From NCBI RefSeq assembly GCF_014651035.1, contig NZ_BMWC01000016.1, positions 1 to 64,000 of the forward strand: a stretch of 64,000 bases of DNA, given 5' to 3'. This document shows positions 15,870-25,062 of this stretch, in pieces. The translations under genes and the position numbers were made by a program. The notes beneath the pieces were generated by a model. That model did not search any database. It was not told where the DNA came from and saw only the letters and a program-made list of their open reading frames with translations. Position 1 is the first letter of the stretch; each line of letters begins with the position of its first letter. The stretch is from Streptomyces lomondensis. Lineage in GTDB: Bacteria > Actinomycetota > Actinomycetes > Streptomycetales > Streptomycetaceae.

Positions 15870-18694
15870 GCCGTCCTCCGCAGGGACACCAGGTCGGACA
15901 GCTCACGGTCCGTCAGTTCGGTGAGGGCCGACTCGCCGGAGCCGAGGATCGCGTCGGCCAGGGCGCGCTTGGCCTGGAGCATCTCGGCGATGCGGTCCTC
16001 GACCGTGCCCTCGGTGATGAGGCGGTGGACCTGGACGGGCTGGGTCTGGCCGATGCGGTAGGCGCGGTCGGTGGCCTGCTCCTCGACGGCCGGGTTCCAC
16101 CAGCGGTCGAAGTGCACGACGTGTCCCGCGCGGGTGAGGTTCAGGCCTGTGCCGGCCGCCTTGAGCGAGAGGACCAGGACCGGGGTCGAGCCGGCCTGGA
16201 AGCGGTCCACCATGCGCTCCCGCTCCGGGACCGGCGTACCGCCGTGGAGGAGGTCGACCGGGACGGCCCGGCCGGCCAGGTGAGAGGTGATCAGGCGGGC
16301 CATTCCGACGTACTGGGTGAAGACGAGGGCCGAGCCGTCCTCGGCCAGCAGTGTGTCCAGCAGCTCGTCCAGGAGGGCGAGTTTGCCTGAGCGGGCGGCC
16401 AGCCGGTCCCCGGCGGGGGTGTGCTCCTCCTTCAGGTACAGCGCGGGGTGGTTGCAGATCTGCTTCAGCGAGGTCAGCAGCTTGAGCACCAGGCCCCGCC
16501 GGGCCATGCCCTCGGAGGTCTCGATGGCGAGCATCGACTCGCGGACCACCGCCTCGTACAGCGCGGCCTGTTCGCGGGTGAGCGGGACCGGGTGGTCGGT
16601 CTCCGTCTTGGGCGGCAGTTCCGGCACGATGCCCGGGTCGGACTTCTTCCGGCGCAGCAGGAAGGGCCGGACCAGGCGGGCCAGGCGCCGCACCGCCTCC
16701 TCGTCCTCGCCGGTCTCGACGGCACGGGCGTGCCGGGCGCGGAAGGACTTCAGCGGGCCGAGCAGGCCGGGGGTCGTCCAGTCGAGCAGGGCCCACAGCT
16801 CCGAGAGGTTGTTCTCGACGGGCGTGCCGGTGAGGGCCACGCGCGCGGGCGACGGGATCGTGCGCAGCGCCTTGGCCGTCGCCGAGTACGGGTTCTTGAC
16901 GTGCTGCGCCTCGTCGGCGACGACCATGCCCCACGCCTGCTCGGCGAGCGCGGGGGCCGCCGAGCGCATCGTGCCGTACGTGGTCAGGACGAAGCCGCCG
17001 TCCAGGCCGTCCAGGCTGCGGTCGGGGCCGTGGAAGCGGCGGACGGGCACGCCGGGGGCGAAGCGGGTGATCTCCCGCTGCCAGTTGCCGAGCAGGGAGG
17101 CCGGGCAGACGACCAGGGTCGGCTGGCGGCGGGCCCGCTTCAGGTGCAGCGCGATGAGCGTGACGGTCTTGCCGAGGCCCATGTCGTCGGCGAGGCAGCC
17201 GCCCAGGCCGAGGGAGGTCATCAGGTCGAGCCAGGCCAGGCCGCGGAGCTGGTAGTCGCGCAGGGTGGCGCGCAGGCCGGGGGGCGGGTCGGCCGGGCGG
17301 ATCCCGGCGGTCAGGCGGTCGCGCAGGGTGGCCAGCGCGCCGACGGGGACGGCCTCGACCGTCTCGCCGTCCACCTCGGCGGTGCCGGTGAGGGCGACCG
17401 ACAGCGCGTCGACCGGGTCGAGCAGCCCGAGGTCCCGCTTGCGGGCCTTGCGGACGAGGGCCGGGTCGACCAGGACCCACTGGTCGCGCAGCCGGACGAC
17501 CGGGCGGTGGGCCTCGGCGAGGGCGTCCATCTCGGCGTCGGTGAGCGGGTCGCCGCCGAGTGCCAGCTGCCAGCGGAAGCCGAGCAGGTCCTCGCTCTCG
17601 AAGAAGCCGGTGCCGTCGGTCGCGGAGCCGGGGGCCGGGCGGACCACCGCCGTGGCGGACAGGTCCTGGGCGAGGTCCCTCGGCCAGTGCACGGCGACCC
17701 CGGCCGCGGCGAGCCGGGTGGCCGCGACGCCGAGCAGGTCGCTCAGCTCGTCCTCGGTCAGGGCCAGCACGTCGGGCACGTCCTGGTCGGAGAGCCGGTC
17801 GAGCGGGGGCCAGACCCGGGCCGCCCGGCGGACGGCGAGGGCCGCGTCCACGCGCGCGCGGGGACCGAAAGCGGCGTCCGCCTCGCCCGCCCACAGGGCC
17901 GCCGCGTCGGCCACCAGGGTGGGGTCGGCGAGGCTGTGCACCTGGACGATCGCCGCACCGGCACTGCGGGCGCCGCCGTCCGAGGCGTCGTCGAACAGGT
18001 CGTAGGCGGACAGGTCCAGGCGGAGGGAGATCCGCACCCCGGCGTCCATGCCGGCGGCGACCTCGGCGGCCCAGTCGTGGGCGTCGGGCAGGTGCTGGGC
18101 CTCGCGGGCGGCGAAGGGCCTGCCGGTGGTGTGGGGCGCGGCCGGGGTGCGGGGCAGGGTGTCGGCGACCGCGTCCAGGAAGGCGCGCACCAGGGCCTCC
18201 GGCTCGGGCAGGCGGATCGGGCCCGGGCCGGGCAGCGGGACCGCGTGGCCCTCGTACGGCAGGGCGGCGGCGACCGCGCGCAGGTGGGCGATGTCGTCCG
18301 GGTCGAGGGGGCCGGCCCGCCAGGCGTCGTGTCCCGTGGGGGTCAGGCCGGGGAGCAGCCGACCGCGCGCGGTCAGCCGCAGGGCGTGCAGGGCGGCCGC
18401 GCCCCAGCAGGCGGTGGCGGGGTGGGCCGCCGGGTCGTGCCGGGCGCGCACCAGGAGCGGCAGGGCCACGTCCAGCGGGAGGGTCAGCGCCGGGGTGGTG
18501 CGCCGCCGGGCTCCCGCGCCGTGCCGTCGTACGACGGTCAGCTCGGTGTCCTCGGCGGGCAGGGGCTCGCCCTCGGGGTCCCAGAAGGCGATGCGCCCAT
18601 GGCGCGGGAGGGGTGCGGGCAGGAAGACGGCCGGGAGCCGGACCGGGGCCGTCGCCTCCCCCGCCCGCTCGGTCACCGCAGCCGTGTCGCCCAT
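15866..18694 (-). CDS. SNF2-family DEAD/H-box ATPase (helicase-like)
   Basis: A 942-residue protein. The N-terminal half is a bacterial SNF2-associated region. The motor begins near residue 475 (LRDYQLRGLAWLDLM). Motif I is ADDMGLGKT (about 505), motif II VVADEAQHVKN (about 590, DEAQ), motif III ALTGTPVENN, motif V SLKAAGTGLNLT and motif VI QATDRAYRIGQ (about 880). It translocates on double-stranded DNA by family analogy. ATG 18694 is preceded by a strong GGGAGGTGA ribosome-binding site. It couples by ATGA to the SWIM gene; the pair occurs together in many Streptomyces. Confidence 0.93.
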   Translation of the reverse strand: MGDTAAVTERAGEATAPVRLPAVFLPAPLPRHGRIAFWDPEGEPLPAEDTELTVVRRHGAGARRRTTPALTLPLDVALPLLVRARHDPAAHPATACWGAAALHALRLTARGRLLPGLTPTGHDAWRAGPLDPDDIAHLRAVAAALPYEGHAVPLPGPGPIRLPEPEALVRAFLDAVADTLPRTPAAPHTTGRPFAAREAQHLPDAHDWAAEVAAGMDAGVRISLRLDLSAYDLFDDASDGGARSAGAAIVQVHSLADPTLVADAAALWAGEADAAFGPRARVDAALAVRRAARVWPPLDRLSDQDVPDVLALTEDELSDLLGVAATRLAAAGVAVHWPRDLAQDLSATAVVRPAPGSATDGTGFFESEDLLGFRWQLALGGDPLTDAEMDALAEAHRPVVRLRDQWVLVDPALVRKARKRDLGLLDPVDALSVALTGTAEVDGETVEAVPVGALATLRDRLTAGIRPADPPPGLRATLRDYQLRGLAWLDLMTSLGLGGCLADDMGLGKTVTLIALHLKRARRQPTLVVCPASLLGNWQREITRFAPGVPVRRFHGPDRSLDGLDGGFVLTTYGTMRSAAPALAEQAWGMVVADEAQHVKNPYSATAKALRTIPSPARVALTGTPVENNLSELWALLDWTTPGLLGPLKSFRARHARAVETGEDEEAVRRLARLVRPFLLRRKKSDPGIVPELPPKTETDHPVPLTREQAALYEAVVRESMLAIETSEGMARRGLVLKLLTSLKQICNHPALYLKEEHTPAGDRLAARSGKLALLDELLDTLLAEDGSALVFTQYVGMARLITSHLAGRAVPVDLLHGGTPVPERERMVDRFQAGSTPVLVLSLKAAGTGLNLTRAGHVVHFDRWWNPAVEEQATDRAYRIGQTQPVQVHRLITEGTVEDRIAEMLQAKRALADAILGSGESALTELTDRELSDLVSLRRTA

Positions 18695-18777
18695 ACGTCC
18701 TGTCACCTCCCGCCCGCGTGTCGGATCAGTTGTCTCCGACTCTACGGGCGGGGTCTGACAATCGGCCCCGGCAGCGG

Positions 18778-19359
18778 TCAGGGCACGGTCCGGGACACGA
18801 CGTAGACCCAGGGGTACGCCGGGTTGGACAGGTCCACGACCACGTCGTGGGTGGGGGCGGGGTTCTTCTGCCGGTGCACGAAGCCGTACCACCCGTCGCC
18901 CTCGGGGAACTTCCAGCCGGTGACCTTCCGGTCGCGGGCGCCGATGGTGATGTCGCCCTCCTTCAGGTCCTTGCGCGTCATGCCGAGGCCCGTCAGGTAG
19001 GCGTCCAGGCCGGCCGCGTTGGTCTCGAACTGGGCGTACAGGCGGCTGGTCTTCCAGTTGTTGGTCTCGTAGTACGCCACGTGCCAGGCCGGGTGCGGGA
19101 CGGGCACCTGGTAGATGCGGCGCTGGAGCTTGGAGGGCCAGCCCGCGGTCAGGCCGGTCGCCGAGTACTTGGCCTCCTTGTCCTTGCCGCTGTCCCGGCT
19201 CTGGTTCGCGGAGATCACCAGATAGCCCGCCGGGATGCCGATGAGCAGCACGATGATCAGCAGGGTGAGCGCCCTGCGGCGGATCATGTGGCGGCGGTCC
19301 TCGGCCGGGCGTTCCTCGCCGTTCGGCCACGAGCCCTGATGCGGCAGGGATGCGGTCAC
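18778..19359 (-). CDS. Membrane-anchored protein of unknown function
   Basis: A 193-residue protein with a short Arg/His-rich cytoplasmic start and one transmembrane helix (ALTLLIIVLLIGIPAGYLVI, about 29-48). An extracytoplasmic domain of about 140 residues follows, with many aromatic residues (WHVAYYETNNWKTSRLYAQF). GTG 19359 follows AGGAG and overlaps the ROK kinase stop by GTGA. It lies 83 bases upstream of the SNF2 gene in the same direction. No family was recognised. Confidence 0.8.
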   Translation of the reverse strand: MTASLPHQGSWPNGEERPAEDRRHMIRRRALTLLIIVLLIGIPAGYLVISANQSRDSGKDKEAKYSATGLTAGWPSKLQRRIYQVPVPHPAWHVAYYETNNWKTSRLYAQFETNAAGLDAYLTGLGMTRKDLKEGDITIGARDRKVTGWKFPEGDGWYGFVHRQKNPAPTHDVVVDLSNPAYPWVYVVSRTVP

Positions 19360-20504
19360 GGCGTCTCCTGGGTACTGCGGAGGGACTGTGCGTACCGCTC
19401 GTAGCGCTCGTACCGCTCCACCCGGCGGCGCTTGGCGCGCCGGAAGCGGCGGGCGACCAGCCGGGCCAGGTCGGCGGCGCCGACCATGCCGGCCTCCGGG
19501 CCGAGCTGGGCCCGGGCGATACGGGCCTCGGGGCGGTAGCCGCGGCCGGTCAGATGCCTGCGGAACGCGTCCCGCGCGGGGCCGATCAGCAGGTCGTCGG
19601 CGGCCGAGACCCCGCCGCCGATCACGAAGCAGGAGGGGTCGAGGGCCGCGGCGAGGTTGGCGATGCCGACGCCGAGCCACTGGCCGATGTCCTGGAGCAG
19701 CTCGATGCACATGGCGTCGCCCTCGCGGGCCAGCTCCGTGATCATCGGGCCGGTGATGTCGCCGATGTTGCCCTTGACGTGCTCGATGATGCCGTACGCC
19801 ACCGGCGAGTCGGCGGCGGCCAGCTCGCGGGCCTCGCGGACCAGGGCGTTCCCGGAGCTGTACTGCTCCCAGCAGCCGCGGTTGCCGCACGGGCAGCGGT
19901 GCCCGCCGGGCACGACCTGCATATGGCCGAACTCGCCGGCGACGCCGTACTTGCCGCGCTTGACCTGCCCGTCCTCCAGGATGGCGCCGCCGATGCCGGT
20001 GCCCAGCGTGATCATCACGAGGTGGTCCTCGCCGCGGCCGGCGCCGAAGCGCCACTCCGCCCAGGCGGCGGTGTTGGCGTCGTTGTCCACCAGGACCGGG
20101 ACCGACAGGCGGCTGGCGAGGCGGTCCCTGAGGGGTTCGTTGCGCCAGGACAGGTGCGGGGCGAACAGCACGCGGTTGCGGTCGGCGTCGACCCAGCCGG
20201 CCGCGCCGATGCCGACGGCGTGCACGTCGTGCCGGTCGGAGAGGTCCAGGACCAGTTCGGCGATGGTGTCCTCGACGACCTTGGGGCTCTTGGACTTGTC
20301 CGGCGTCTCCGTGCGGAGCTTCTCCAGGATGTTGCCGTCGGCGTCGACGACACCCGCCATCACCTTCGTACCGCCGATGTCGATGCCGACCGTCGGCACG
20401 CGGGGCGCCGTCAGGTGTGAGCGGCGCTCCCGGGTGCCGACCGTGCGGAGCACGGTGGCACGGCGGGAGCCGATGGGGGCGGTGAAGTCGCGGTAGGTGC
20501 TCAT
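19356..20504 (-). CDS. ROK-family sugar kinase (glucokinase-like)
   Basis: A 382-residue protein. The phosphate-binding motif is VGIDIGGTKVMAGVVDADG near residue 38, the catalytic Asp lies in VDNDANTAAWAE, and there is LGTGIGGAI and the zinc-binding ROK motif GHRCPCGNRGCWEQYSSG near residue 200. This predicts ATP-dependent phosphorylation of glucose or another aldose in the cytosol. A basic C-terminal tail (RRFRRAKRRRVERYERYERY) is unusual. It is first of a run of four minus-strand genes with overlapping or short junctions (ROK, membrane protein, SNF2, SWIM). Confidence 0.9.
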   Translation of the reverse strand: MSTYRDFTAPIGSRRATVLRTVGTRERRSHLTAPRVPTVGIDIGGTKVMAGVVDADGNILEKLRTETPDKSKSPKVVEDTIAELVLDLSDRHDVHAVGIGAAGWVDADRNRVLFAPHLSWRNEPLRDRLASRLSVPVLVDNDANTAAWAEWRFGAGRGEDHLVMITLGTGIGGAILEDGQVKRGKYGVAGEFGHMQVVPGGHRCPCGNRGCWEQYSSGNALVREARELAAADSPVAYGIIEHVKGNIGDITGPMITELAREGDAMCIELLQDIGQWLGVGIANLAAALDPSCFVIGGGVSAADDLLIGPARDAFRRHLTGRGYRPEARIARAQLGPEAGMVGAADLARLVARRFRRAKRRRVERYERYERYAQSLRSTQETP

Positions 20505-20590
20505 CGCGCCCGATTCTGCCTCACGGTGGGGGTGTGTGCGGAGCGGGGCAGGGGCGGGGTGGTGCGGGTCATTTCCGAGTGCGGGTGAGT

Positions 20591-20622
20591 GGGGGCTGAG
20601 CGCGCAGTTCCCCGCGCCCCCG
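20591..20622. repeat. Streptomyces-type intergenic GC-rich repeat
   Basis: The stretch containing GAGCGCGCAGTTCCCCGCGC flanked by G5 and C5 runs matches, from memory, a short palindromic element seen many times in Streptomyces intergenic regions. It can fold into a hairpin and sits between the GntR stop and the ROK kinase start. Confidence 0.4.
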
Positions 20623-20637
20623 GGAAACGCGTCCCCC

Positions 20638-21402
20638 TCACGTCCTCACAAGAAGCTGGAACTCGAACGAATAGCGCGTCGGACGGTACGTGTGCGTGCC
20701 GTACTCGACCGCGCGGCCCGTGTCGTCGAACGTGACGCGTTGCATGGTCAGCAAGGGGGCGCCCGCCTCCTCCGCCAGTCGCTCGGCCTCCGCCGGTGTC
20801 GCCGCCCGGGCGCCGATGGACTGGCGGGCGCTGTGGAGGGTGATCCCGGCGGCTCGCATCAGGCGGTAGAGGCCGGTGGCCTCCAGTTGGCCGGTGTCGA
20901 GGTCGATGAGGCCGGGGGGCAGGAAGTTGCAGAGGTAGGCCATGGGTTCGCCGTGGGCGAGGCGGAGGCGTTCCACGCGGTGGACGTCGCTGTCCTCGGC
21001 GACGCCGAGTGCGGCGGCGACCTCGGCGGAGGCGGGCACGACCGTGTTGACGAGGACCTTGGTGGCGGGGCGCTGGCCCGCGGCCTCCAGGTCGTCGTAG
21101 AGGCTGCTGAGTTCCAGCGGGCGTTTGACCTGGCTGTGCACGACCTGGGTGCCCACGCCGCGGCGGCGCACGAGCAGGCCCTTGTCGACGAGCGACTGGA
21201 TGGCCTGGCGGACGGTCGGCCGGGACAGGCCGAGCCGGGCGGCGAGCTCGATCTCGTTGCCCAGCAGGCTGCCTGGGGTCAGCGTGCCGTGCTCGATCGC
21301 GGCCTCCAGCTGCTGGGACAGCTGGAAGTACAACGGCACGGGAGAGCTGCGGTCCACGCTGAGCTCGAGCTGCACGGTCGGGTCCACTTCTGGTTTCGGC
21401 AC
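20638..21402 (-). CDS. GntR-family (HutC-type) transcriptional regulator
   Basis: A 254-residue protein: N-terminal winged helix-turn-helix (GNEIELAARLGLSRPTVRQA near 48-68; LVDKGLLVRRRGVGTQVV), then a UTRA-like effector domain (about 90-245). It is divergent from a Gfo/Idh dehydrogenase and upstream of a ROK kinase, so control of a sugar or inositol pathway is likely. A palindrome in the divergent region is the candidate operator. Confidence 0.9.
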   Translation of the reverse strand: MPKPEVDPTVQLELSVDRSSPVPLYFQLSQQLEAAIEHGTLTPGSLLGNEIELAARLGLSRPTVRQAIQSLVDKGLLVRRRGVGTQVVHSQVKRPLELSSLYDDLEAAGQRPATKVLVNTVVPASAEVAAALGVAEDSDVHRVERLRLAHGEPMAYLCNFLPPGLIDLDTGQLEATGLYRLMRAAGITLHSARQSIGARAATPAEAERLAEEAGAPLLTMQRVTFDDTGRAVEYGTHTYRPTRYSFEFQLLVRT

Positions 21403-21452
21403 GGGCCGAGCGTAGCTCCGTGCGTTGTTGACGGGAAGTTGTGTAGTCAGAT

Positions 21453-21462
21453 TGTCCGGACA
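21453..21462. promoter_or_regulatory. Perfect palindrome TGTCCGGACA in the GntR/dehydrogenase divergent promoter
   Basis: A 10-bp perfect palindrome lies 50 bases upstream of the GntR start and 41 bases before the dehydrogenase start. Its size and position fit a GntR operator controlling both genes; this is inferred. Confidence 0.45.
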
Positions 21463-21503
21463 TTCAGATTGACAGGGGCGGGCTGGGCACGCAGTTTGTT
21501 TTC

Positions 21504-22526
21504 ATGCGCATCGGCGTCATCGGTACGGGCCGCCTCGGCACGATCCACGCGAACACGCTCAGCCGGCACCGCGACGTGGGCTCCCTGATCCTCACGGACG
21601 CGGACCCCGCGCGGGCCCAGGAGCTGGCGCACCGGCTGGGTGAGACGGCGGCCCCGGGCGTGGAGGAGATCTTCCGCTGGGGCGTCGACGCCGTGGTGAT
21701 CACGACGGCGACGTCGGCCCACGCCGAACTGATCGGTCGGGCAGCACGCTCGGGCCTGCCGGTGTTCTGCGAGAAGCCCATCGCGCTGGACCTGCCGGGG
21801 ACGTTGAGCGCCATCGCCGAGGTCGAGACGGCCGGCACGGTCCTCCAGATGGGCTTCCAGCGCCGCTTCGACGCGGGCTACGTGGGGGCGCGCGAGGCCG
21901 TGCGGTCCGGCAGGCTGGGACGGCTGCACACCGTGCGGGCGCTGACCAGCGACCAGGCGCCGCCGCCCGCCGCGTGGCTGCCGCTGTCCGGCGGGCTGTA
22001 CCGGGACGCGCTGATCCACGACTTCGACGTCCTGCGCTGGGTTACGGGCCGGGAGGTGGCGGACGTGTACGCGACCGGGTCCGACGCCGGGCCCGCGATG
22101 TTCCGCGCGGCGGGCGACGTCGACACCGGCGCGGCGCTCCTCACCCTCGACGACGGCACGCTCGCCGCGCTCACCGCGACCCGCCTGAACGGGGCCGGTT
22201 ACGACGTGCGCATGGAGCTCGCCGGGGAGCTCGACCAGATCGTGGTCGGCCTGGACGACCGTACGCCGATCGCGTCCACCGAGCCGACCGGGCCGCCGGC
22301 CGCGGACAAGCCCTGGACGGGCTTCCTGGAGCGCTTCGGCCCCGCCTACGAGGCGGAGCTGAACGCGTTCGTCGAGGTCGTCCGGGGCGAGCGGCCCAAT
22401 CCCTGCGACGGGCGCGAGGCCCTCCAGGCGCTGCGCGTCGCCGAGGCGTGCGAGGTGTCGCGCCGGGAGCGCAGGCCGGTGCGCCTCGCGGAGATCCCCG
22501 GCGGGGCCGCGGCCGCGTTCGCCTGA
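21504..22526 (+). CDS. Gfo/Idh/MocA-family dehydrogenase (inositol 2-dehydrogenase-like)
   Basis: A 340-residue NAD(P)-dependent oxidoreductase. The Rossmann motif is MRIGVIGTGRLGTIHANTL, the catalytic Lys lies in FCEKPIAL near residue 92, and the conserved GALIHDFD-like segment is present as YRDALIHDFDVLRWVTG near 170. The family oxidises polyols or sugars, myo-inositol being the best known case. No other inositol catabolic genes are present here, so the substrate is open. It is divergent from the GntR regulator. Confidence 0.88.
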   Translation: MRIGVIGTGRLGTIHANTLSRHRDVGSLILTDADPARAQELAHRLGETAAPGVEEIFRWGVDAVVITTATSAHAELIGRAARSGLPVFCEKPIALDLPGTLSAIAEVETAGTVLQMGFQRRFDAGYVGAREAVRSGRLGRLHTVRALTSDQAPPPAAWLPLSGGLYRDALIHDFDVLRWVTGREVADVYATGSDAGPAMFRAAGDVDTGAALLTLDDGTLAALTATRLNGAGYDVRMELAGELDQIVVGLDDRTPIASTEPTGPPAADKPWTGFLERFGPAYEAELNAFVEVVRGERPNPCDGREALQALRVAEACEVSRRERRPVRLAEIPGGAAAAFA

Positions 22527-22545
22527 CGGCGGGCGCGTGCGGCGG

Positions 22546-23235
22546 TCAGTGCCCCTCCGGTTCCTCCTGCTGGTCCTCCTCCAGGAATCCCGCGTCGTAC
22601 GCCAGCAGCGCGATCTGCACCCGGTTGTTGAGGTCGAGCTTGGCCAGGATGCGCGAGACGTGCGTCTTGACGGTGGCGACGCTCATGAAGAGGCCGGTGG
22701 CGATCTCGGCGTTGGACAGGCCCCGGCCGACCGCGACGGCGACCTCGCGCTCGCGGTCGTTGAGGACGGCCATGCGCTCACGCGCGCGTGCGTGGCGGGT
22801 GTCGGCGGCGGTGCCGGCCGCGTGCCGCATCAGCTGGCGGGTCACGGTGGGCGACAGGACCGGGTCGCCGGCCGCGACCCGGCGCACCGCCGCGAGGATC
22901 TCGGCGGGCGGGGTGTCCTTGAGGACGAAGCCGGCGGCGCCCGCGCGCAGCGCCCGCAGCACCTGTTCGTCGGCGTGGAAGGTGGTGAGGACCACCACCT
23001 GCGGGGCCTCCTCGCGGGACCGCAGCCGCTCCGTGGCCGTGAGACCGTCCACCGTCGGCATCCGGATGTCCATGAGCACGACGTCGGGGCGGGTGCGGTC
23101 GACGAGCGCCTCCACCTCGCCGCCGTCGGCGGCCTCGCCGACGATCTCGACGTCGTCGGCCCCGCCCATCATGAAGGACAGCCCAGCCCGCACCAGCGGA
23201 TCGTCGTCGACGAGGAGCACTCTGATCGCAGTCAT
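22546..23235 (-). CDS. LuxR/NarL-family response regulator
   Basis: A 229-residue protein: receiver domain with DDD near residue 11, Asp56 in VLMDIRMP, Thr in VVLTTFH and Lys in FVLKDTPP. The LuxR domain follows at about 155-215 (LNDREREVAVAVGRGLSNAE, VATVKTHVSRILAKLDLNNR). The C-terminus is acidic (EEDQQEEPEGH). It pairs with the kinase 127 bases upstream on the same strand and converges on the dehydrogenase with a gap of only 19 bases. Confidence 0.92.
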   Translation of the reverse strand: MTAIRVLLVDDDPLVRAGLSFMMGGADDVEIVGEAADGGEVEALVDRTRPDVVLMDIRMPTVDGLTATERLRSREEAPQVVVLTTFHADEQVLRALRAGAAGFVLKDTPPAEILAAVRRVAAGDPVLSPTVTRQLMRHAAGTAADTRHARARERMAVLNDREREVAVAVGRGLSNAEIATGLFMSVATVKTHVSRILAKLDLNNRVQIALLAYDAGFLEEDQQEEPEGH

Positions 23236-23362
23236 GGACCTTACGTAATCACGGCCGGGGCGGGCGCGGGCCCGGATGTGCGGTGCGTCCGCGCCAAGTC
23301 CGTGGCGCGAACCGGGCGTTGACGGGCCGTGCGCCCCGGCGCGCAGGCGGCGGATCTCCCGC

Positions 23363-24637
23363 TCACGGCCACGGCAGCCATGCCCGTACCTCGAACCCGC
23401 CCTCCGGGGTGGGGCCGTGTTCCAGGCGGCCGCCCGCGAGGGTCGCCCGCTCCGTCAGGCCGATCAGGCCCTGGCCGGAGCCGGGGACGGGCGGTACCTC
23501 GCCCTCGGGCGGCGGGTTGCGTACGGAGACGGTGAGGCCGTCGCCCGGTGCGCCGGTGACGCACACCGTGACCTCCGTACCGGGCGCGTGCTTGCGGGCG
23601 TTGGTCAGGCCCTCCTGGGTGATCCGGTAGGCGGTGCGGCCGACGGAGGCCGGGACGGCGGCGGAGTCGCCGACGCGGTGGTCGAGGGAGACCTTCATGC
23701 CGGCCTCCCGGGACTCGGCGACCAGCGTGTCCAGCCCGGCGAGCGTCGGCTGCGGCCGGCCCGTGTCGTCGGGCTCGCCCGCCCGCAGGACCCCGATGAT
23801 CTCCCGCAGGTCCTGGAGGGCCTCGTGGGCGCTCTCCCGGATCACGCCCGCCGCGCGCGCCGTCTCGGCCGGAGGCGCGTCGGGGCGGAACTCCAGGGCA
23901 CCGGCGTGCACGCTCAGCAGCGTCAGCCGGTGGGCGAGCACGTCGTGCATCTCCCGCGCGATGGCCTCGCGGGCGAGCCGCTGCGCCTGTTCGGCCCGCA
24001 GCCGCGCCTCCGTCTCGGCCCGCCGGGCCCGGTCCCTGAGGCTCAGCATCAACTGCCGCTTGGCCCGGACGAACATGCCCCAGCCGACGATCGCCACGGT
24101 GAGCAGCATGGCGAAGGGCACGCTCACCACGTACGGGACGTCCACGTCGGGGCGCAGCCAGTAGTACAGCGGGACCATCGCCATGTTGGCGCCGCCCACC
24201 CAGGCCACGTACCGGAACGAGCGGTGCACGGCGAGGGTGAACAGGGCGATCAGGCCCGCGCCGCCCGAGGTGTCCGAGACGAAGCTGACGGGCGTCATCG
24301 CCACGGCCAGCCCCAGCGGCCAGCGGCGGCGCAGCCAGACCGCCGCGCAGGCGAGTGCGCCGATCACCTGGTCGACGACGGCCAGTTCACGCGGCACATG
24401 GGGGTTTTCCTCGAGCGCCTCGATGGCGATCGCCCCCACCACGACGGCCAGCAGGAAGCAGGAGAAGTCGACGACCCAGTCACGGGCGGTACGCCGGGGC
24501 CGCCGCCCGGCCCGTGCGGTGTCGGGATCGAGTTCGTGGAGCAGCGCCGACGGAATGAACCATCTCCGCCCGGTGAACAGCGCGGGCGTCTCCTCCACCG
24601 GTACCGGGGAGGCCTGCCCCACGTCGTCACCAGTCAC
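23363..24637 (-). CDS. Two-component sensor histidine kinase (NarL-type)
   Basis: A 424-residue protein. There is a cytoplasmic start of about 50 residues, then four to five membrane helices (about 55-75, 90-120, 125-160, 168-190). The H-box is IAREMHDVLAHRLTLLSVHA with His231. The HATPase domain has QEGLTNARKHAPG and GQGLIGLTERATLAGG. GTG 24637 is the start that fits the coding region; the longer frame upstream is not protein-like. It forms a pair with the regulator at 22546. The signal is unknown. Confidence 0.9.
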   Translation of the reverse strand: MTGDDVGQASPVPVEETPALFTGRRWFIPSALLHELDPDTARAGRRPRRTARDWVVDFSCFLLAVVVGAIAIEALEENPHVPRELAVVDQVIGALACAAVWLRRRWPLGLAVAMTPVSFVSDTSGGAGLIALFTLAVHRSFRYVAWVGGANMAMVPLYYWLRPDVDVPYVVSVPFAMLLTVAIVGWGMFVRAKRQLMLSLRDRARRAETEARLRAEQAQRLAREAIAREMHDVLAHRLTLLSVHAGALEFRPDAPPAETARAAGVIRESAHEALQDLREIIGVLRAGEPDDTGRPQPTLAGLDTLVAESREAGMKVSLDHRVGDSAAVPASVGRTAYRITQEGLTNARKHAPGTEVTVCVTGAPGDGLTVSVRNPPPEGEVPPVPGSGQGLIGLTERATLAGGRLEHGPTPEGGFEVRAWLPWP

Positions 24638-24814
24638 GGTCGACAAATCTACGCAGCCGAGGCCCGTTCCACCGCTCCCTGGGCGGGATCGTCGACCAAA
24701 GTCGCCGCACCGCAGACTTTCGGCGCGGCCGGAGGGCCGGAAAGGGACTTCCGTCACCAGGAGCTCGCCCTGCGGCCGATGCGCCAGGTGAGTCCGCCGG
24801 GCGAGGCTCGGGGC

Positions 24815-25015
24815 ATGAAGCACGCGCTGGAGATTCTCGGCTTCCTCGCCCTCGTTCAGGGCGTGGCGGGCCTGGTGCACGAGTTCACCGACTGGAACTG
24901 GGGCCTCGTGCATCGATTCGGGTTCCTCGACGGCTACGAGGTCTACGCGAGCGTCGCGCTGCTCGTGCTGGGCGTCGCCCTGTTCGCGGCGGCCGGGAGC
25001 CGGAAGTCCGTCTGA
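24815..25015 (+). CDS. Small two-helix membrane protein
   Basis: A 66-residue protein with two hydrophobic segments (LEILGFLALVQGVAGLVHEF and VYASVALLVLGVALFAAAG) separated by DWNWGLVHRFGFLDGYE. ATG 24815 follows GAGGCTCGGGGC. The composition is clearly protein-like, and small proteins of this kind are common in Streptomyces. Function unknown. It converges on the RNase gene. Confidence 0.7.
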   Translation: MKHALEILGFLALVQGVAGLVHEFTDWNWGLVHRFGFLDGYEVYASVALLVLGVALFAAAGSRKSV

Positions 25016-25062
25016 GGACCGGGCGGACTTCCGGCCGGGGTTCACCGCGGTGGCCGGACGGC

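Noticed and set aside
13521-16061. 846-residue plus-strand open frame rich in Gly/Arg
   Set aside because: Antisense of the SWIM gene, created by its repeat and codon bias.
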